This document shows, piece after piece, positions 17,629-27,656 of a stretch of 64,000 bases of DNA (positions are counted from its first letter, which is position 1; the number at the start of each line of letters is the position of its first letter). The stretch spans positions 1,550,001 to 1,614,000 of the forward strand of contig NC_015588.1 of NCBI RefSeq assembly GCF_000215105.1. The letters run 5' to 3'. The position numbers and the translations under genes are program-made. The stretch comes from Isoptericola variabilis 225. Its GTDB lineage: Bacteria; Actinomycetota; Actinomycetes; Actinomycetales; Cellulomonadaceae. Under the pieces are notes generated by a model, which was not told the DNA's origin, did not search any database, and saw nothing but the letters and a program-made list of their open reading frames with translations.

Positions 17629-18747
17629 GTGACCTCTCGTTCCAAGGGCTGGGTCGTCGGCCGTGTCGCGGGCGCGCCCGTCGTCGTCACGCCGTCGTGG
17701 CTCCTCGCCGCCGTCGTCCTGACGTTCGTCTTCGCGCCCACCGTCCGCGCGTTCGCCCCGCTCCTGGACACCACGGGCGTGCTCGTCGTGTCGTTCGCGT
17801 TCGTGCTGCTGCTGTTCGCCTCGGTGTTCCTGCACGAGGTCGCGCACGCGCTCGTGGCGCGCGCCCGGGGGCATGAGGTCACCGAGCTCGCCGTGACGCT
17901 CTGGGGCGGCCACACCGCGTACACGGGCGCCACGCGACGCCCGCTCGACGGGGCGCTCGTCGCGGTCGTCGGGCCCCTGACCAACCTGGCGCTCGCGGTC
18001 GCGCTGTGGTTCGCCTTCGAGGCGCAGACCGTCGCGTCGATCCCCGCGATGCTGCTGTACGCGGGCGCGTTCTCCAACGCCTTCGTGGGGCTGTTCAACC
18101 TGCTGCCCGGGCTGCCGCTCGACGGCGGCCAGATCCTCGAGTCGCTCGTGTGGGCCGTGACGGGCTCGCGCACGCGCGGCACGGTCGCCGCCGGGTGGGT
18201 CGGACGCGTCGTGGCGGTCGGCGTGGTGCTGTGGGCGCTCGCGTGGCCGCTCGTCGAGGGGCGCCAGGCGAGCTGGGTCACCGTCATGTGGGCCGCCCTC
18301 GTCGGGGCGTTCCTGTGGGCGGGCGCGGGTGACGCGATGGCCACCGAGCGCCGTCGGGCCCGGCTCACCGGCCTGAGCGTCGCGACGCTCGCCGCGCCCG
18401 CGGTCGTGGTCCGGTCGGGCACGACCGTCGCCGAGGCGGGCGCGACCGTCGCGGGCCACCCCAGCACGGCGCTCGTCGTCGTCGGGCCGTCGGGCGACCC
18501 GCTCGGGTGGGTCGACCCGGCCGCGGCGGGAGCCGTGCCGGCCGACCGTGCCGCGTCCACGCCGGTCGACTCGGCCCTCGTGCCCTTCCCGCCCGGGTCG
18601 GGCGTCGACGCCGACCTCGCCGGGCCCGACCTGCTCGAGCGGCTCGCGCGCACGTCGGCCGGCGCGCGCGTCGTGCCCGTCCTCCACGGCGGGCGGGTCA
18701 CGGGCGTGCTCGACGTCGCGCGCGTCGCGGCGGCCGTGCGCCGGTGA
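17629..18747 (+). CDS. Site-2 protease family (M50) intramembrane metallopeptidase
   Basis: A 372-residue membrane protein of family M50. The zinc motif HEVAH is at residues 69-73 within a membrane helix and the third ligand is Asp165 in NLLPGLPLDGGQILE, both canonical. Five to six hydrophobic segments span residues 20-250. After residue about 260 there are two degenerate CBS-like strands (TALVVVGPSGDPLGWVDPA; VVPVLHGGRVTGVLDVARVA), so it belongs to the subgroup with a C-terminal CBS region, which may sense nucleotides. No PDZ domain is seen, unlike RseP/Rip1. Substrates unknown; anti-sigma factors are the usual targets in the wider family. Confidence 0.9.
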   Translation: MTSRSKGWVVGRVAGAPVVVTPSWLLAAVVLTFVFAPTVRAFAPLLDTTGVLVVSFAFVLLLFASVFLHEVAHALVARARGHEVTELAVTLWGGHTAYTGATRRPLDGALVAVVGPLTNLALAVALWFAFEAQTVASIPAMLLYAGAFSNAFVGLFNLLPGLPLDGGQILESLVWAVTGSRTRGTVAAGWVGRVVAVGVVLWALAWPLVEGRQASWVTVMWAALVGAFLWAGAGDAMATERRRARLTGLSVATLAAPAVVVRSGTTVAEAGATVAGHPSTALVVVGPSGDPLGWVDPAAAGAVPADRAASTPVDSALVPFPPGSGVDADLAGPDLLERLARTSAGARVVPVLHGGRVTGVLDVARVAAAVRR

Positions 18748-18767
18748 GCCGCCGGCAGCCCCGCCGG

Positions 18768-18773
18768 TAGACT
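18768..18773 (+). promoter_or_regulatory. -10 box of trmI
   Basis: TAGACT is eight bases before GTG 18782, with no Shine-Dalgarno. Confidence 0.5.
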
Positions 18774-18781
18774 TGCCCGCC

Positions 18782-19798
18782 GTGACTTCCGCCGACTCCG
18801 CGCGACCCGTCCCCACGGCCACCGGCGCCGACCTGCGCCGCGGCCCGCTGCGCGTGGGCGACAAGGTGCAGCTGACCGACCCCAAGGGCCGCCTGCACAC
18901 GATCACGCTCCAGCCCGGGGGGACGTTCCACACCCACAAGGGCTACTTCCGCCACGAGGAGCTCATCGGCAGGCCCGAGGGCTGGGTCGTGACCAACACC
19001 GCCGGCGTCCAGTACCTCGCGCTGCGCCCGTTGCTCAGCGACTACGTGCTGTCGATGCCCCGCGGTGCCGCGGTCGTCTACCCCAAGGACGCCGGGCAGA
19101 TCGTCCAGATGGCCGACATCTTCCCCGGCGCGCGCGTCGTGGAGGCGGGCGTCGGCTCGGGCGCGCTGACGATGTCGCTGCTGCGCGCGGTGGGCGACGC
19201 GGGCGAGCTGCACTCGATCGAGCGGCGCGAGGACTTCGCGGCCGTCGCGCGCGGCAACGTCGAGACGTTCTTCGGCGGCCCGCACCCCGCCTGGCGCCTG
19301 TCGGTGGGCGACCTCGCCGACGTGCTGCCCACCGTGGCGGAGCCCGGCACGGTCGACCGCGTCGTGCTCGACATGCTCGCCCCGTGGGAGAACATCGACG
19401 TCACGGCCCGCGCGCTCGTGCCGGGCGGCGTGCTCGTCGCCTACGTCGCCACGGCGACGCAGCTCTCGCGCACCGTCGAGGACCTGCGCGCCGACGGCCG
19501 GTTCGCCGAGCCGGTCGCGTGGGAGTCCATGGTGCGCGGCTGGCACCTCGAGGGCCTCGCGGTGCGTCCCCAGCACCGGATGATCGGGCACACAGGGTTC
19601 CTCGTCACCGCGCGCCGGCTCGCCGACGGCGTGACCCCGCCCGAGCGCACGCGCCGCCCCGCGAAGGGCGCGTACCCCGGGCCGGACGCCGAGTGGACCG
19701 AGGAGGACCTCGGGGAGCGGCCGGTCTCCGACAAGAAGCTGCGCCGCGCGCGCCGCGAGGTCGGGCAGGCGCCGGAGCAGGCCGACGGACAGGCCTGA
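18782..19798 (+). CDS. trmI: tRNA (adenine(58)-N(1))-methyltransferase TrmI
   Basis: A 338-residue SAM-dependent enzyme that makes m1A58 in the T-loop of tRNA (GCD14/TrmI family). The N-terminal beta domain (VGDKVQLTDPKGRLHTITL) precedes the Rossmann domain with SAM loop VVEAGVGSGALTMSLLRAVG, motif HSIERREDFAAVA, and catalytic-region VVLDMLAPWENIDV. The charged C-terminal tail (from about residue 285) is lineage-specific. The frame upstream of GTG 18782 is out of character and belongs to the M50 gene region. In actinobacteria trmI commonly lies directly upstream of mpa, as here; a nested hairpin separates the two. Confidence 0.93.
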   Translation: MTSADSARPVPTATGADLRRGPLRVGDKVQLTDPKGRLHTITLQPGGTFHTHKGYFRHEELIGRPEGWVVTNTAGVQYLALRPLLSDYVLSMPRGAAVVYPKDAGQIVQMADIFPGARVVEAGVGSGALTMSLLRAVGDAGELHSIERREDFAAVARGNVETFFGGPHPAWRLSVGDLADVLPTVAEPGTVDRVVLDMLAPWENIDVTARALVPGGVLVAYVATATQLSRTVEDLRADGRFAEPVAWESMVRGWHLEGLAVRPQHRMIGHTGFLVTARRLADGVTPPERTRRPAKGAYPGPDAEWTEEDLGERPVSDKKLRRARREVGQAPEQADGQA

Positions 19799-19809
19799 CC
19801 GCAGGTCTC

Positions 19810-19857
19810 GGTGCGGTCACCGTCTCGTGACGGTCGTGTGAACCTGGCGGCCGCACC
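19810..19857 (+). terminator. Nested hairpin between trmI and mpa
   Basis: An inner inverted repeat ACCGTC-tcgt-GACGGT (19819-19834) sits inside an outer one GGTGCGG (19810-19816) / CCGCACC (19851-19857). It lies just after the trmI stop. There is no T-tract, so it could be a weak terminator or an operator. Confidence 0.45.
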
Positions 19858-19891
19858 GCGAAATGAACGCACGAGTGTCGTCGTTGACCTC

Positions 19892-19897
19892 TAGGGT
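19892..19897 (+). promoter_or_regulatory. Candidate -10 box of mpa
   Basis: TAGGGT with a leader of about 68 bases before ATG 19966. A TTGACC just before it (19884-19889) is too close to act as its -35, so the promoter assignment is weak. Confidence 0.35.
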
Positions 19898-19965
19898 GCT
19901 GTATCTCGGGGGCACCTTCCCGGCTCGGGAAGGCCGCACCCCGGGCCTGCACGAGAGGGGATGCG

Positions 19966-21609
19966 ATGACCGAGAACCCTGTCCGCCCCGAGCCCACGGG
20001 CCCGAGCCGCGACGCCCAGCTCGCGCTCCTCGCCGCCAAGAACGAGCGGCTCGCCGAGGCGCTCCGCGCCGCCCGGGACCAGATCGTCGAGCTGAAGAAG
20101 CAGATCGACGAGCTCGCCAAGCCGCCGGGCACCTACGCCACGTTCCTCGCCGCGCACGAGGACGGGTCGGTCGACATCTCGTCGGGCGGCCGCAAGATGC
20201 ACGTGTCCGCGAGCCCGAGCCTCGACGTCGCCGAGCTCAAGCCCGGCCAGGAGGTCAAGCTCAACGAGGCCATGACGGTCGTGTCGGCCGGCGGCTACGA
20301 GCGCACGGGCGAGCTCGTGACGGTCAAGGAGGTGCTCGACGACGAGCGGGTGCTCGTGGTCGGGCGCGCCGACGAGGAGCGCGTCGTGCGCCTCGCCGGC
20401 TCGGTCACCGGGTCGAGCCTGCGCGTCGGGGACTCGCTGACGGTCGACGTCCGCAGCGGCTTCGTCTTCGAGATCGTGCCCAAGTCGGAGGTCGAGGAGC
20501 TGGTCCTCGAGGAGGTCCCCGACATCGCCTACGAGGACATCGGCGGGCTCGGGCCGCAGATCGAGGCGATCCGCGACGCCGTCGAGCTGCCGTTCTCCTA
20601 CCCCGACCTGTTCCGCGAGCACGGGCTGCGCCCGCCCAAGGGCGTGCTGCTGTACGGCCCGCCCGGCTGCGGCAAGACGCTCATCGCGAAGGCCGTCGCG
20701 AGCTCGCTGGCGAAGATGGTCGCCGAGAAGCGCGGGGGGGACCCGAGCGCGAAGAGCTACTTCCTCAACGTCAAGGGTCCCGAGCTGCTCAACAAGTACG
20801 TCGGCGAGACCGAGCGGCACATCCGCCTGATCTTCGCGCGGGCCCGCGAGAAGGCCTCGCAGGGCATGCCCGTCGTCGTGTTCTTCGACGAGATGGAGTC
20901 GCTGTTCCGCACGCGCGGGACGGGTCTGTCGTCCGACGTCGAGACGACGATCGTGCCGCAGCTGCTCGCCGAGATCGACGGCGTCGAGCGGCTCGACAAC
21001 GTCATCGTCATCGGCGCGTCGAACCGCGAGGACATGATCGACCCGGCGATCCTGCGCCCGGGCCGGCTCGACGTGAAGATCAAGATCGAGCGGCCGGACG
21101 CCGAGGGTGCCAAGGAGATCTTCGGCAAGTACCTCACGCCGGACCTGCCGATCCACGCCGACGACCTCGCCGAGCACGGCGGCAGCACGGAGGCGGCGGT
21201 CGAGGCGATGATCCGCAGCGTCGTCGAGCGCATGTACGCCGAGGACGAGGAGAACCAGTTCCTCGAGGTCACGTACGCGTCCGGGGACAAGGAGACCCTG
21301 TACTTCAAGGACTTCAACTCGGGCGCGATGATCCAGAACGTCGTCGACCGCGCCAAGAAGATGGCCATCAAGGACTTCCTGGCCACGGGCCAGCGCGGCA
21401 TCCGGGTGGAGCACCTGCTGTCCGCGTGCGTCGACGAGTTCAAGGAGAACGAGGACCTGCCCAACACGACCAACCCGGACGACTGGGCGCGGATCAGCGG
21501 CAAGAAGGGCGAGCGCATCGTCTTCATCCGCACGATCGTCCAGAAGAAGGGCGAGAACGGGACGCCGCGCACGATCGACACGGTGACGAGCACGGGCCAG
21601 TACCTGTGA
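19966..21609 (+). CDS. mpa: Proteasome-associated ATPase (Mpa/ARC)
   Basis: A 547-residue AAA+ ATPase that recognises pupylated proteins, unfolds them and feeds them to the 20S core. The N-terminal coiled coil (about residues 17-52, [20 protein letters not shown]) binds Pup; two OB-type domains follow to about residue 185; the AAA domain has Walker A GPPGCGKT with Lys237, Walker B FFDE with Asp308-Glu309, and arginine-finger region [10 protein letters not shown]. The C-terminus is GQYL, the penultimate-Tyr motif that docks into the 20S alpha ring. ATG 19966 follows GAGAGGGG. It opens the Pup-proteasome block, all read in the same direction. Confidence 0.97.
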   Translation: MTENPVRPEPTGPSRDAQLALLAAKNERLAEALRAARDQIVELKKQIDELAKPPGTYATFLAAHEDGSVDISSGGRKMHVSASPSLDVAELKPGQEVKLNEAMTVVSAGGYERTGELVTVKEVLDDERVLVVGRADEERVVRLAGSVTGSSLRVGDSLTVDVRSGFVFEIVPKSEVEELVLEEVPDIAYEDIGGLGPQIEAIRDAVELPFSYPDLFREHGLRPPKGVLLYGPPGCGKTLIAKAVASSLAKMVAEKRGGDPSAKSYFLNVKGPELLNKYVGETERHIRLIFARAREKASQGMPVVVFFDEMESLFRTRGTGLSSDVETTIVPQLLAEIDGVERLDNVIVIGASNREDMIDPAILRPGRLDVKIKIERPDAEGAKEIFGKYLTPDLPIHADDLAEHGGSTEAAVEAMIRSVVERMYAEDEENQFLEVTYASGDKETLYFKDFNSGAMIQNVVDRAKKMAIKDFLATGQRGIRVEHLLSACVDEFKENEDLPNTTNPDDWARISGKKGERIVFIRTIVQKKGENGTPRTIDTVTSTGQYL

Positions 21610-21613
21610 GCCA

Positions 21614-21619
21614 TAGGGT
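21614..21619 (+). promoter_or_regulatory. -10 box of dop
   Basis: TAGGGT, four bases after the mpa stop, is six bases before GTG 21626; no Shine-Dalgarno is present. Confidence 0.5.
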
Positions 21620-21625
21620 GGACGC

Positions 21626-23347
21626 GTGAGCGTTCGTCGCGTGATGGGCATCGAGACCGAGTACGGCGTGCTGTCCCCGGGCCGGCCCCTGGCGAACCCG
21701 ATGCTCATGAGCTCGCAGGTCGTGACGACCTACCGGGCCCTGACGTCGGGCGGCCGGCCCGGCGGGCACCCGCCCGCCCGGTGGGACTACGACGACGAGG
21801 ACCCGCTGCAGGACGCCCGCGGGTTCCACCTGCAGCGGGCCTCGGCGCACCCGTCGCTGCTCACCGACGACCCGTCGCGGCCGGCGCCCGCCGGCCCGGC
21901 CGCCGGCGGGGCGGTCGACACGCCGGCGGGCCCCGCGTCGGCCCGGGTCGCCGGTGCGGGCGCGACGCCCGGGGGGCGCTCGCGGCGCGGCGCGGCCGCC
22001 GGCCCGGAGGACGTCGAGCGCCCCGCGGGCGAGGAGTACGACGACCCGAGCGCCGCGAACTGCATCCTCACCAACGGCGCCCGCCTGTACGTCGACCACG
22101 CCCACCCCGAGTACTCCTCGCCCGAGGTCACCAACCCGCTGGACGGCGTGCTGTGGGACGTCGCGGGGGAGCGGGTCATGCTCGCGGCCTCGCGCGAGCT
22201 CTCGCGGGTCCCGGGCTCGGAGGTCGTGCTCTACAAGAACAACGTCGACGGCAAGGGCGCGAGCTACGGCACGCACGAGAACTACCTCGTCGACCGCGCG
22301 CTGCCGTTCGGCACGCTCGCCGAGCTGCTCACGCCGTTCCTCGTGACGCGGCAGGTCTTCGCCGGGTCGGGCCGCGTGGGCCTCGGCCCGACGGGCGCCG
22401 AGGCCGGCTACCAGCTGTCGCAGCGGGCCGACTACATCGAGGCCGAGGTCGGGCTCGAGACGACGCTGCGTCGCCCGATCGTCAACACGCGCGACGAGCC
22501 GCACGCCGACCGCACGCGGTGGCGGCGGCTGCACCTCATCCTCGGCGACGCGAACCACTTCGAGGTCGCGACCTACCTCAAGCTCGGCACGACGTCGCTC
22601 GTGCTGTGGGTGCTCGAGCACCTGGACCAGCTGGCCGACGCCGGGGTGCCGGCGCGCGCCGAGCTCGCCGCGCTGCGGCTCGCCGACCCGGTCGGCGACG
22701 TCCAGCGGGTCTCGCGCGACCTCGGGCTCTCGCTGCCGCTCGAGCTCGCCGACGGCACGCGGCGGACCGCGCTCGAGGTCCAGGAGGCCTACGCGGACGT
22801 CGTGGCCCGCGCGCTCGTCGCGCTCGGGTCGGACGAGGCGTCGGACGAGGTGCTCGACCGCTGGCGCTCCGTGCTGCACCGCCTCGGCACCCACCCGGCG
22901 TCGTGCGCGCGCGAGGTCGAGTGGGTCGCCAAGCGGCGCCTGCTCGAGGGCCTGCGCGCGCGCGACGGGCTCGACTGGGACCACCCGCGGCTGCACGCGA
23001 TGGACCTGCAGTGGTCCGACGTGCGGCCCGAGCGCGGCATCTACCACCGCCTCGTGGCCTCGGGCGCGGTCGAGCGGCTCGTCGAGGAGGAGCAGGTGAC
23101 CCACGCGGTGCACCACCCGCCCGCCGACACGCGCGCCTGGTTCCGCGGCGAGGTCATGGCCCGGTACGCAGGCGAGGTCTCGGCCGCGAGCTGGGACTCG
23201 GTCATCTTCGACGTGCCCGGCGCGACGGCGCTGCAGCGCGTGCCCATGCTCGACCCCACGCGCGGCACGCGCCGGCACATCGGCGCGCTGCTCGACGCCA
23301 GCCCGGACGCGGCCGCGCTGCTCAAGGGCCTGCGCGGCGAGGGGTGA
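21626..23347 (+). CDS. dop: Depupylase/deamidase Dop
   Basis: A 573-residue carboxylate-amine ligase-fold enzyme that deamidates the C-terminal Gln of Pup to Glu and removes Pup from conjugates. The N-terminal GIETEYG carries the catalytic/metal Glu10 and Glu12; later conserved blocks are ANCILTNGARLYVDHAHPEY, VLYKNNVDGKGASYGTHENY and [13 protein letters not shown]. The Dop-specific loop is unusually long: residues about 83-137 are low-complexity Ala/Gly/Pro/Arg. That loop and the Pup Gln ending next door identify this as Dop and the later paralogue as PafA. It starts 16 bases after mpa with its own -10-like box. Confidence 0.95.
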   Translation: MSVRRVMGIETEYGVLSPGRPLANPMLMSSQVVTTYRALTSGGRPGGHPPARWDYDDEDPLQDARGFHLQRASAHPSLLTDDPSRPAPAGPAAGGAVDTPAGPASARVAGAGATPGGRSRRGAAAGPEDVERPAGEEYDDPSAANCILTNGARLYVDHAHPEYSSPEVTNPLDGVLWDVAGERVMLAASRELSRVPGSEVVLYKNNVDGKGASYGTHENYLVDRALPFGTLAELLTPFLVTRQVFAGSGRVGLGPTGAEAGYQLSQRADYIEAEVGLETTLRRPIVNTRDEPHADRTRWRRLHLILGDANHFEVATYLKLGTTSLVLWVLEHLDQLADAGVPARAELAALRLADPVGDVQRVSRDLGLSLPLELADGTRRTALEVQEAYADVVARALVALGSDEASDEVLDRWRSVLHRLGTHPASCAREVEWVAKRRLLEGLRARDGLDWDHPRLHAMDLQWSDVRPERGIYHRLVASGAVERLVEEEQVTHAVHHPPADTRAWFRGEVMARYAGEVSAASWDSVIFDVPGATALQRVPMLDPTRGTRRHIGALLDASPDAAALLKGLRGEG

Positions 23348-23407
23348 AGGTTTCAGCCCTGGGCGCACACGCCGCCCCGCCGGACCCACGGCGGGCGTCC
23401 CAGCGCA

Positions 23408-23413
23408 TAGGCT
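23408..23413 (+). promoter_or_regulatory. Candidate -10 box of pup
   Basis: TAGGCT with a leader of about 46 bases that ends in the AAGGAGG Shine-Dalgarno of pup. No clear -35 is visible. Confidence 0.4.
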
Positions 23414-23459
23414 GACGTTCGCGACACTTCATCGCAGGACCGAGCGAAGGAGGCGGACC

Positions 23460-23657
23460 ATGGCCGGTCAGGAACGGGTCAACCCGCAGCACGATGACCG
23501 TACGCCCGACGACGACGCGGACGCGCCGGCACCTGCCGCGCCGCAGGCGAACGAGCGCGACGCCGAGGTGGACGCCCTGCTCGAGGAGATCGACGAGGTG
23601 CTCGAGACGAACGCCGAGTCGTTCGTCCGCGGCTTCGTCCAGAAGGGCGGTCAGTGA
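23460..23657 (+). CDS. pup: Prokaryotic ubiquitin-like protein Pup
   Basis: A 65-residue intrinsically disordered protein tag. The C-terminal half DAEVDALLEEIDEVLETNAE forms the helix that binds the Mpa coiled coil, and the protein ends in Gly-Gly-Gln. The Gln end means that Dop must deamidate it before PafA can attach it to substrate lysines. ATG 23460 is preceded by AAGGAGG. pup is followed after six bases by prcB, so tag and protease subunits are made together. Confidence 0.98.
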   Translation: MAGQERVNPQHDDRTPDDDADAPAPAAPQANERDAEVDALLEEIDEVLETNAESFVRGFVQKGGQ

Positions 23658-23663
23658 GCCCTC

Positions 23664-24533
23664 ATGACCAGCGCTGACACCTCAGGACGGCTCCCGGACG
23701 CGTTCCTGCGCCCGGGATCGTCGTCCTTCGTGGACTTCCTCGCCGACCACGCGCCCGACCTGCTGCCCGGGCGCCGCCTCGCCGCGTCCGGCGGAGGCGC
23801 GGGCGTGAGCGCCTCGGGCCTGGCGCCGCACGCGACGACGATCGTCGCGCTGACGTTCGGGCCCGAGGACGGCCCGCGCGGCGTCGTCATGGCGGGCGAC
23901 CGGCGCGCGACGCAGGGCAACATGATCGCGAGCCGCGAGATCGAGAAGGTCTTCCCGGCCGACGAGTACTCGGCCGTGGGGATCGCCGGCTCGGCCGGCA
24001 TCGCGGTCGAGCTCGTGCGGCTGTTCCAGCTCGAGCTGGAGCACTACGAGAAGATCGAGGGCTCGGTCATGTCGCTCGACGGCAAGGCGAACCGGCTGTC
24101 CACGATGATCCGCGGCAACCTGTCCCTGGCGCTCCAGGGCCTCGCCGTGGTGCCGCTGTTCGGCGGCTACGACCTCGAGCGCGGCCTCGGGCGCATCTTC
24201 AGCTACGACGTCACGGGCGGGCGCTACGAGGAGCACGACCACCACAGCGTCGGCTCGGGCTCGGTCTTCGCGCGCGGCGCCCTGAAGAAGCTGTGGCGCC
24301 GCGGGCTCGACGCCGAGCAGGCCGTGCGCGTGGCGGTCGAGGCGCTCTACGACGCCGCCGACGACGACAGCGCCACGGGCGGCCCGGACACCGTCCGGCG
24401 CATCTGGCCGGTCGTGGCGACCGTGACGGCCGACGGCTACCGCCGGGTCGACGACGACGAGCTCTCGACGCTCGTCGAGCAGATCCTCGCGGGGCGCCGC
24501 GGCGACGAGGACCGGGGAGGTGCCCGCGCATGA
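23664..24533 (+). CDS. prcB: 20S proteasome beta subunit PrcB
   Basis: A 289-residue N-terminal-nucleophile hydrolase. A propeptide of 57 residues precedes Thr58 in [12 protein letters not shown], which becomes the catalytic N-terminal Thr after self-cleavage. The supporting Asp and Lys are in [11 protein letters not shown] and SREIEKVFP, and [16 protein letters not shown] holds the conserved Ser-Gly-Ser. Length after processing (about 232) fits bacterial beta subunits. The stop overlaps the prcA start by ATGA. Confidence 0.97.
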   Translation: MTSADTSGRLPDAFLRPGSSSFVDFLADHAPDLLPGRRLAASGGGAGVSASGLAPHATTIVALTFGPEDGPRGVVMAGDRRATQGNMIASREIEKVFPADEYSAVGIAGSAGIAVELVRLFQLELEHYEKIEGSVMSLDGKANRLSTMIRGNLSLALQGLAVVPLFGGYDLERGLGRIFSYDVTGGRYEEHDHHSVGSGSVFARGALKKLWRRGLDAEQAVRVAVEALYDAADDDSATGGPDTVRRIWPVVATVTADGYRRVDDDELSTLVEQILAGRRGDEDRGGARA

Positions 24534-25252
24534 CCATGCCGTTCTACGTCTCGCCCGAGCAGCTGATGAAGGACCGGGCGGACTTCGCGCGCAAGGGCAT
24601 CGCCCGCGGACGCTCGGTCGTCGTGCTCGCCTACGACGACGGCATCGCGTTCGCGACCGAGAACCCGTCGCGCGCGCTGCACAAGATCTCCGAGATCTAC
24701 GACCGCATCGCGTTCGCGGCGGTGGGCAAGTACAACGAGTTCGAGAACCTGCGGGTCGCGGGCGTGCGCTACGCGGACCTGCGCGGCTACTCCTACGACC
24801 GCACCGACGTCACCGCGCGCGGCCTCGCCAACGCGTACGCGCAGACGCTCGGGACCGTGTTCACCACCGAGTCGAAGCCGCTCGAGGTCGAGCTCGTGGT
24901 CGCCGAGGTCGGCGCGACGTCGGCCGAGGACCAGATCTACCGGCTGTCGTACGACGGCTCGGTCGCCGACGAGCACGGCCACGTCGTCATGGGCGGCCAG
25001 GCCGAGCAGCTCGGCGCCCGGGTCGCGGACGGGTGGCAGCCCGACATGCCGCTCGACGAGGTGCTGCGCCTGGCCGTGCGCACGCTCGGGGCGGTCGGGC
25101 CGGACGGCAACGTCGTCGCCGAGGGCTCCGAGCGCGAGATCCCGCCGACCCAGCTCGAGGTCGCCGTGCTCGACCGCCGCCGCCCGCGCCGGGCGTTCCG
25201 GCGCGTGAGCGGGGCGTCGCTCGCCGACCTGCTCGCGCCGCCCGAGGGCTGA
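24530..25252 (+). CDS. prcA: 20S proteasome alpha subunit PrcA
   Basis: A 240-residue alpha subunit that forms the outer, gated rings of the 20S core. The N-terminus [20 protein letters not shown] is the gating segment typical of actinobacterial Prc[20 protein letters not shown] matches the ring-forming core. No active Thr is present, as expected. GGGGAGGTG precedes ATG 24530; another ATG at 24536 is in frame but less well spaced. The gene overlaps prcB by four bases, so equal amounts of alpha and beta are likely. Confidence 0.97.
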   Translation: MTMPFYVSPEQLMKDRADFARKGIARGRSVVVLAYDDGIAFATENPSRALHKISEIYDRIAFAAVGKYNEFENLRVAGVRYADLRGYSYDRTDVTARGLANAYAQTLGTVFTTESKPLEVELVVAEVGATSAEDQIYRLSYDGSVADEHGHVVMGGQAEQLGARVADGWQPDMPLDEVLRLAVRTLGAVGPDGNVVAEGSEREIPPTQLEVAVLDRRRPRRAFRRVSGASLADLLAPPEG

Positions 25253-25293
25253 GGCGGCGCAGCACCGTGGACCGCGCGAGGGGAGGAGCCGGC

Positions 25294-26655
25294 ATGGACC
25301 GCAGGATCTTCGGTCTGGAGACCGAGTACGGGGTGACGTGCGCCGCCGAGGACGGCCGCGGGCTGTCGGCGGACGAGGTCGCCCGGTACCTCTTCCGCAA
25401 GGTCGTCGCGTGGGGACGCTCGTCGAACGTGTTCCTGCGCAACGGCTCGCGCCTCTACCTCGACGTCGGCTCGCACCCCGAGTACGCCACGGCCGAGTGC
25501 GACGACGTGCGCCAGCTCGTCGCGTACGACCGCGGGGGCGAGCGCATCCTCGAGGGCCTGGTCGCGGACGCGCAGCAGCGCCTCGAGCACGAGGGCCTGC
25601 CCGGCAAGGTGCACCTGTTCAAGAACAACACCGACTCGGCGGGCAACTCGTACGGCTGCCACGAGAACTACCTCGTGCGCCGCCAGGGCGACTTCTCGCG
25701 CCTGTCCGAGGTGCTGGTGCCGTTCCTCATCACGCGGCAGGTGCTCACGGGCGCCGGGAAGGTGCTCGCGACGCCGCGCGGCGCGGTGTACTGCCTGTCG
25801 CAGCGCGCCGACCACATCTGGGAGGCGGTCTCGAGCGCGACGACCCGCTCGCGGCCCATCATCAACACGCGCGACGAGCCGCACGCCGACGCCGAGAGCT
25901 ACCGGCGGCTGCACGTCATCGTGGGCGACTCGTCGATGGCCGAGCCGACGACGATGCTCAAGGTGGGTGCGACGGACCTGGTCCTGCGCCTCGTCGAGGC
26001 CGGCGTGCCCATGCGCGACCTCACGCTCGAGAACCCGATCCGCGCCATCCGGGAGATCAGCCACGACCGCACGGGCCTGCACCCGGTGCAGCTCGCGAGC
26101 GGGCGCACGGCGACGGCGGTCGACATCCAGGCCGAGTACTTCCAGCGGGTGCGCGAGCACGTCGACGCCCACCTCGACCCGACCCCCGTCGTCAAGCAGG
26201 TCCTCGACCTGTGGGAGCGCGGGCTGCGCGCGCTCGAGACGGGCGACCTGTCGCTCGTGGAGCGCGAGCTCGACTGGGTCATCAAGCTGCGCCTCATCGA
26301 GCGGTACCGGGCCAAGCACGGGCTCGCTCTGGACGACCCGCGCGTCGCCCGCCTCGACCTGGCGTACCACGACATCTCCCGGACCGAGGGCCTGTACAAC
26401 CTCCTCGTCGCGCGGGGGATGGTCGAGCGCGTCACGACCGACGTCGAGATCTTCGAGTCGACCGCGATCCCGCCGCAGACCACGCGGGCCAAGCTGCGCG
26501 GCGACTTCGTGCGCGCGGCCCAGGAGGCGCGGCGCGACTACACGGTCGACTGGGTGCACCTCAAGCTCAACGACCAGGCCCAGCGCACGGTCCTGTGCAA
26601 GGACCCGTTCCGCAGCGTCGACGAGCGCGTCGAGCGGCTCATCGAGTCGATGTGA
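25294..26655 (+). CDS. pafA: Pup-protein ligase PafA
   Basis: A 453-residue glutamine-synthetase-like ligase that joins Pup (as the Glu form) to substrate lysines using ATP. It shares with Dop the N-terminal block FGLETEYG (Glu9, Glu11), [37 protein letters not shown] and [15 protein letters not shown], but lacks the Dop loop. The C-terminal domain [18 protein letters not shown] contacts the ligase active site. ATG 25294 follows GGGGAGGAG. It ends the proteasome block proper; the FKBP lipoprotein follows after 33 bases. Confidence 0.96.
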   Translation: MDRRIFGLETEYGVTCAAEDGRGLSADEVARYLFRKVVAWGRSSNVFLRNGSRLYLDVGSHPEYATAECDDVRQLVAYDRGGERILEGLVADAQQRLEHEGLPGKVHLFKNNTDSAGNSYGCHENYLVRRQGDFSRLSEVLVPFLITRQVLTGAGKVLATPRGAVYCLSQRADHIWEAVSSATTRSRPIINTRDEPHADAESYRRLHVIVGDSSMAEPTTMLKVGATDLVLRLVEAGVPMRDLTLENPIRAIREISHDRTGLHPVQLASGRTATAVDIQAEYFQRVREHVDAHLDPTPVVKQVLDLWERGLRALETGDLSLVERELDWVIKLRLIERYRAKHGLALDDPRVARLDLAYHDISRTEGLYNLLVARGMVERVTTDVEIFESTAIPPQTTRAKLRGDFVRAAQEARRDYTVDWVHLKLNDQAQRTVLCKDPFRSVDERVERLIESM

Positions 26656-26676
26656 GGGCACCCGGCCGGGCCGTGG

Positions 26677-26682
26677 CAGACT
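26677..26682 (+). promoter_or_regulatory. -10-like box of the FKBP lipoprotein gene
   Basis: CAGACT is six bases before GTG 26689 and no Shine-Dalgarno is present. Confidence 0.4.
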
Positions 26683-26688
26683 GTCGCG

Positions 26689-27648
26689 GTGCTCCGCCGA
26701 CTCGCCCTGACGCTCACCGCCGTGCTCGTGGGTGCCCTCGCGCTCACGGGCTGCGGGGCCGTGTCGTCGGTCCTCGCCGAAGTCGCGCCGTCGCCCGCGC
26801 CGAGCCAGGCCCCCGTCCAGGTCGCCGGCTCGTCCCGCGAGCGGCCGGTCCTCGACTACGCGACGCCGTTCGCGGTGACCCGTCCCGGCGCACGCACCGT
26901 GTGGTCGGGCACGGGCGACCCCGTCGAGGAGGGCCGGCCGATGCTGCTGCACCTGTACGCCGAGGACGGCCGCGACCGCTCGGTGATCCAGGACACGTGG
27001 GCCGACGCGCCGACCTGGACGACCATGTCCGAGAGCGCGCTCGGCCCGAACCTGTACGAGACGCTGCGCGGGCAGCGCGCCGGTGCCCGGGTGCTCGTGC
27101 TCGACGAGGACGACGGGGTGCCCGTGGTGCTCGTCGTCGACGTCCTGCCGACCCGTGCGACCGGCAGCGAGGTCGAGCCGGCCGCGGGCCTGCCCGCCGT
27201 GAGCCGCACCGCCGACGGCGCCCCGACCGTCTCGGTCCCGGCCGACGCCGAGCCGCCGGGCGACCTCGTGATCGCCCCGCTCGTGCGCGGGACGGGGCCG
27301 CAGGTGCGCATCGGCGACGTCCTCACCGTCCGCTTCACCGCGGTGCGGTGGAGCGACGGCTCGGTCTTCGACACGACGTGGTCGCCGGGCACGCCGCCCC
27401 AGACGGTGACGATCGGCGTCGGGCAGCTCGTCGAGGGCTGGGACCAGGGGCTGCTCGAGCAGACCGTCGGCTCGCAGGTGCTGCTCGTGGTGCCGCCCCA
27501 CCTCGGATACGGTGGCACCACCAGCGACCTCGCCGACGAGACGCTCGTGTACGTGGTCGACATCCTCGACGCCCACCGTCCGGTGGTCGACCCGCCCGAG
27601 CCGTCCGCGCAGGAGCCTGCCGAGTCCTCCGACAACGCCCAGGGGTGA
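26689..27648 (+). CDS. FKBP-type peptidyl-prolyl isomerase lipoprotein
   Basis: A 319-residue exported lipoprotein. The signal peptide [20 protein letters not shown] ends in the lipobox LTGC with Cys22 as the lipidation site. A Pro/Ala linker follows, then a first domain (about 60-165) without a clear active site, and a C-terminal FKBP domain from about 200: [40 protein letters not shown] and VPPHLGYGG. It likely catalyses prolyl isomerisation in the periplasm-like space. A gene for such a protein follows pafA in many actinobacteria; a functional link to the cytosolic proteasome is not evident. Confidence 0.9.
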   Translation: MLRRLALTLTAVLVGALALTGCGAVSSVLAEVAPSPAPSQAPVQVAGSSRERPVLDYATPFAVTRPGARTVWSGTGDPVEEGRPMLLHLYAEDGRDRSVIQDTWADAPTWTTMSESALGPNLYETLRGQRAGARVLVLDEDDGVPVVLVVDVLPTRATGSEVEPAAGLPAVSRTADGAPTVSVPADAEPPGDLVIAPLVRGTGPQVRIGDVLTVRFTAVRWSDGSVFDTTWSPGTPPQTVTIGVGQLVEGWDQGLLEQTVGSQVLLVVPPHLGYGGTTSDLADETLVYVVDILDAHRPVVDPPEPSAQEPAESSDNAQG

Positions 27649-27656
27649 AGCCACGC

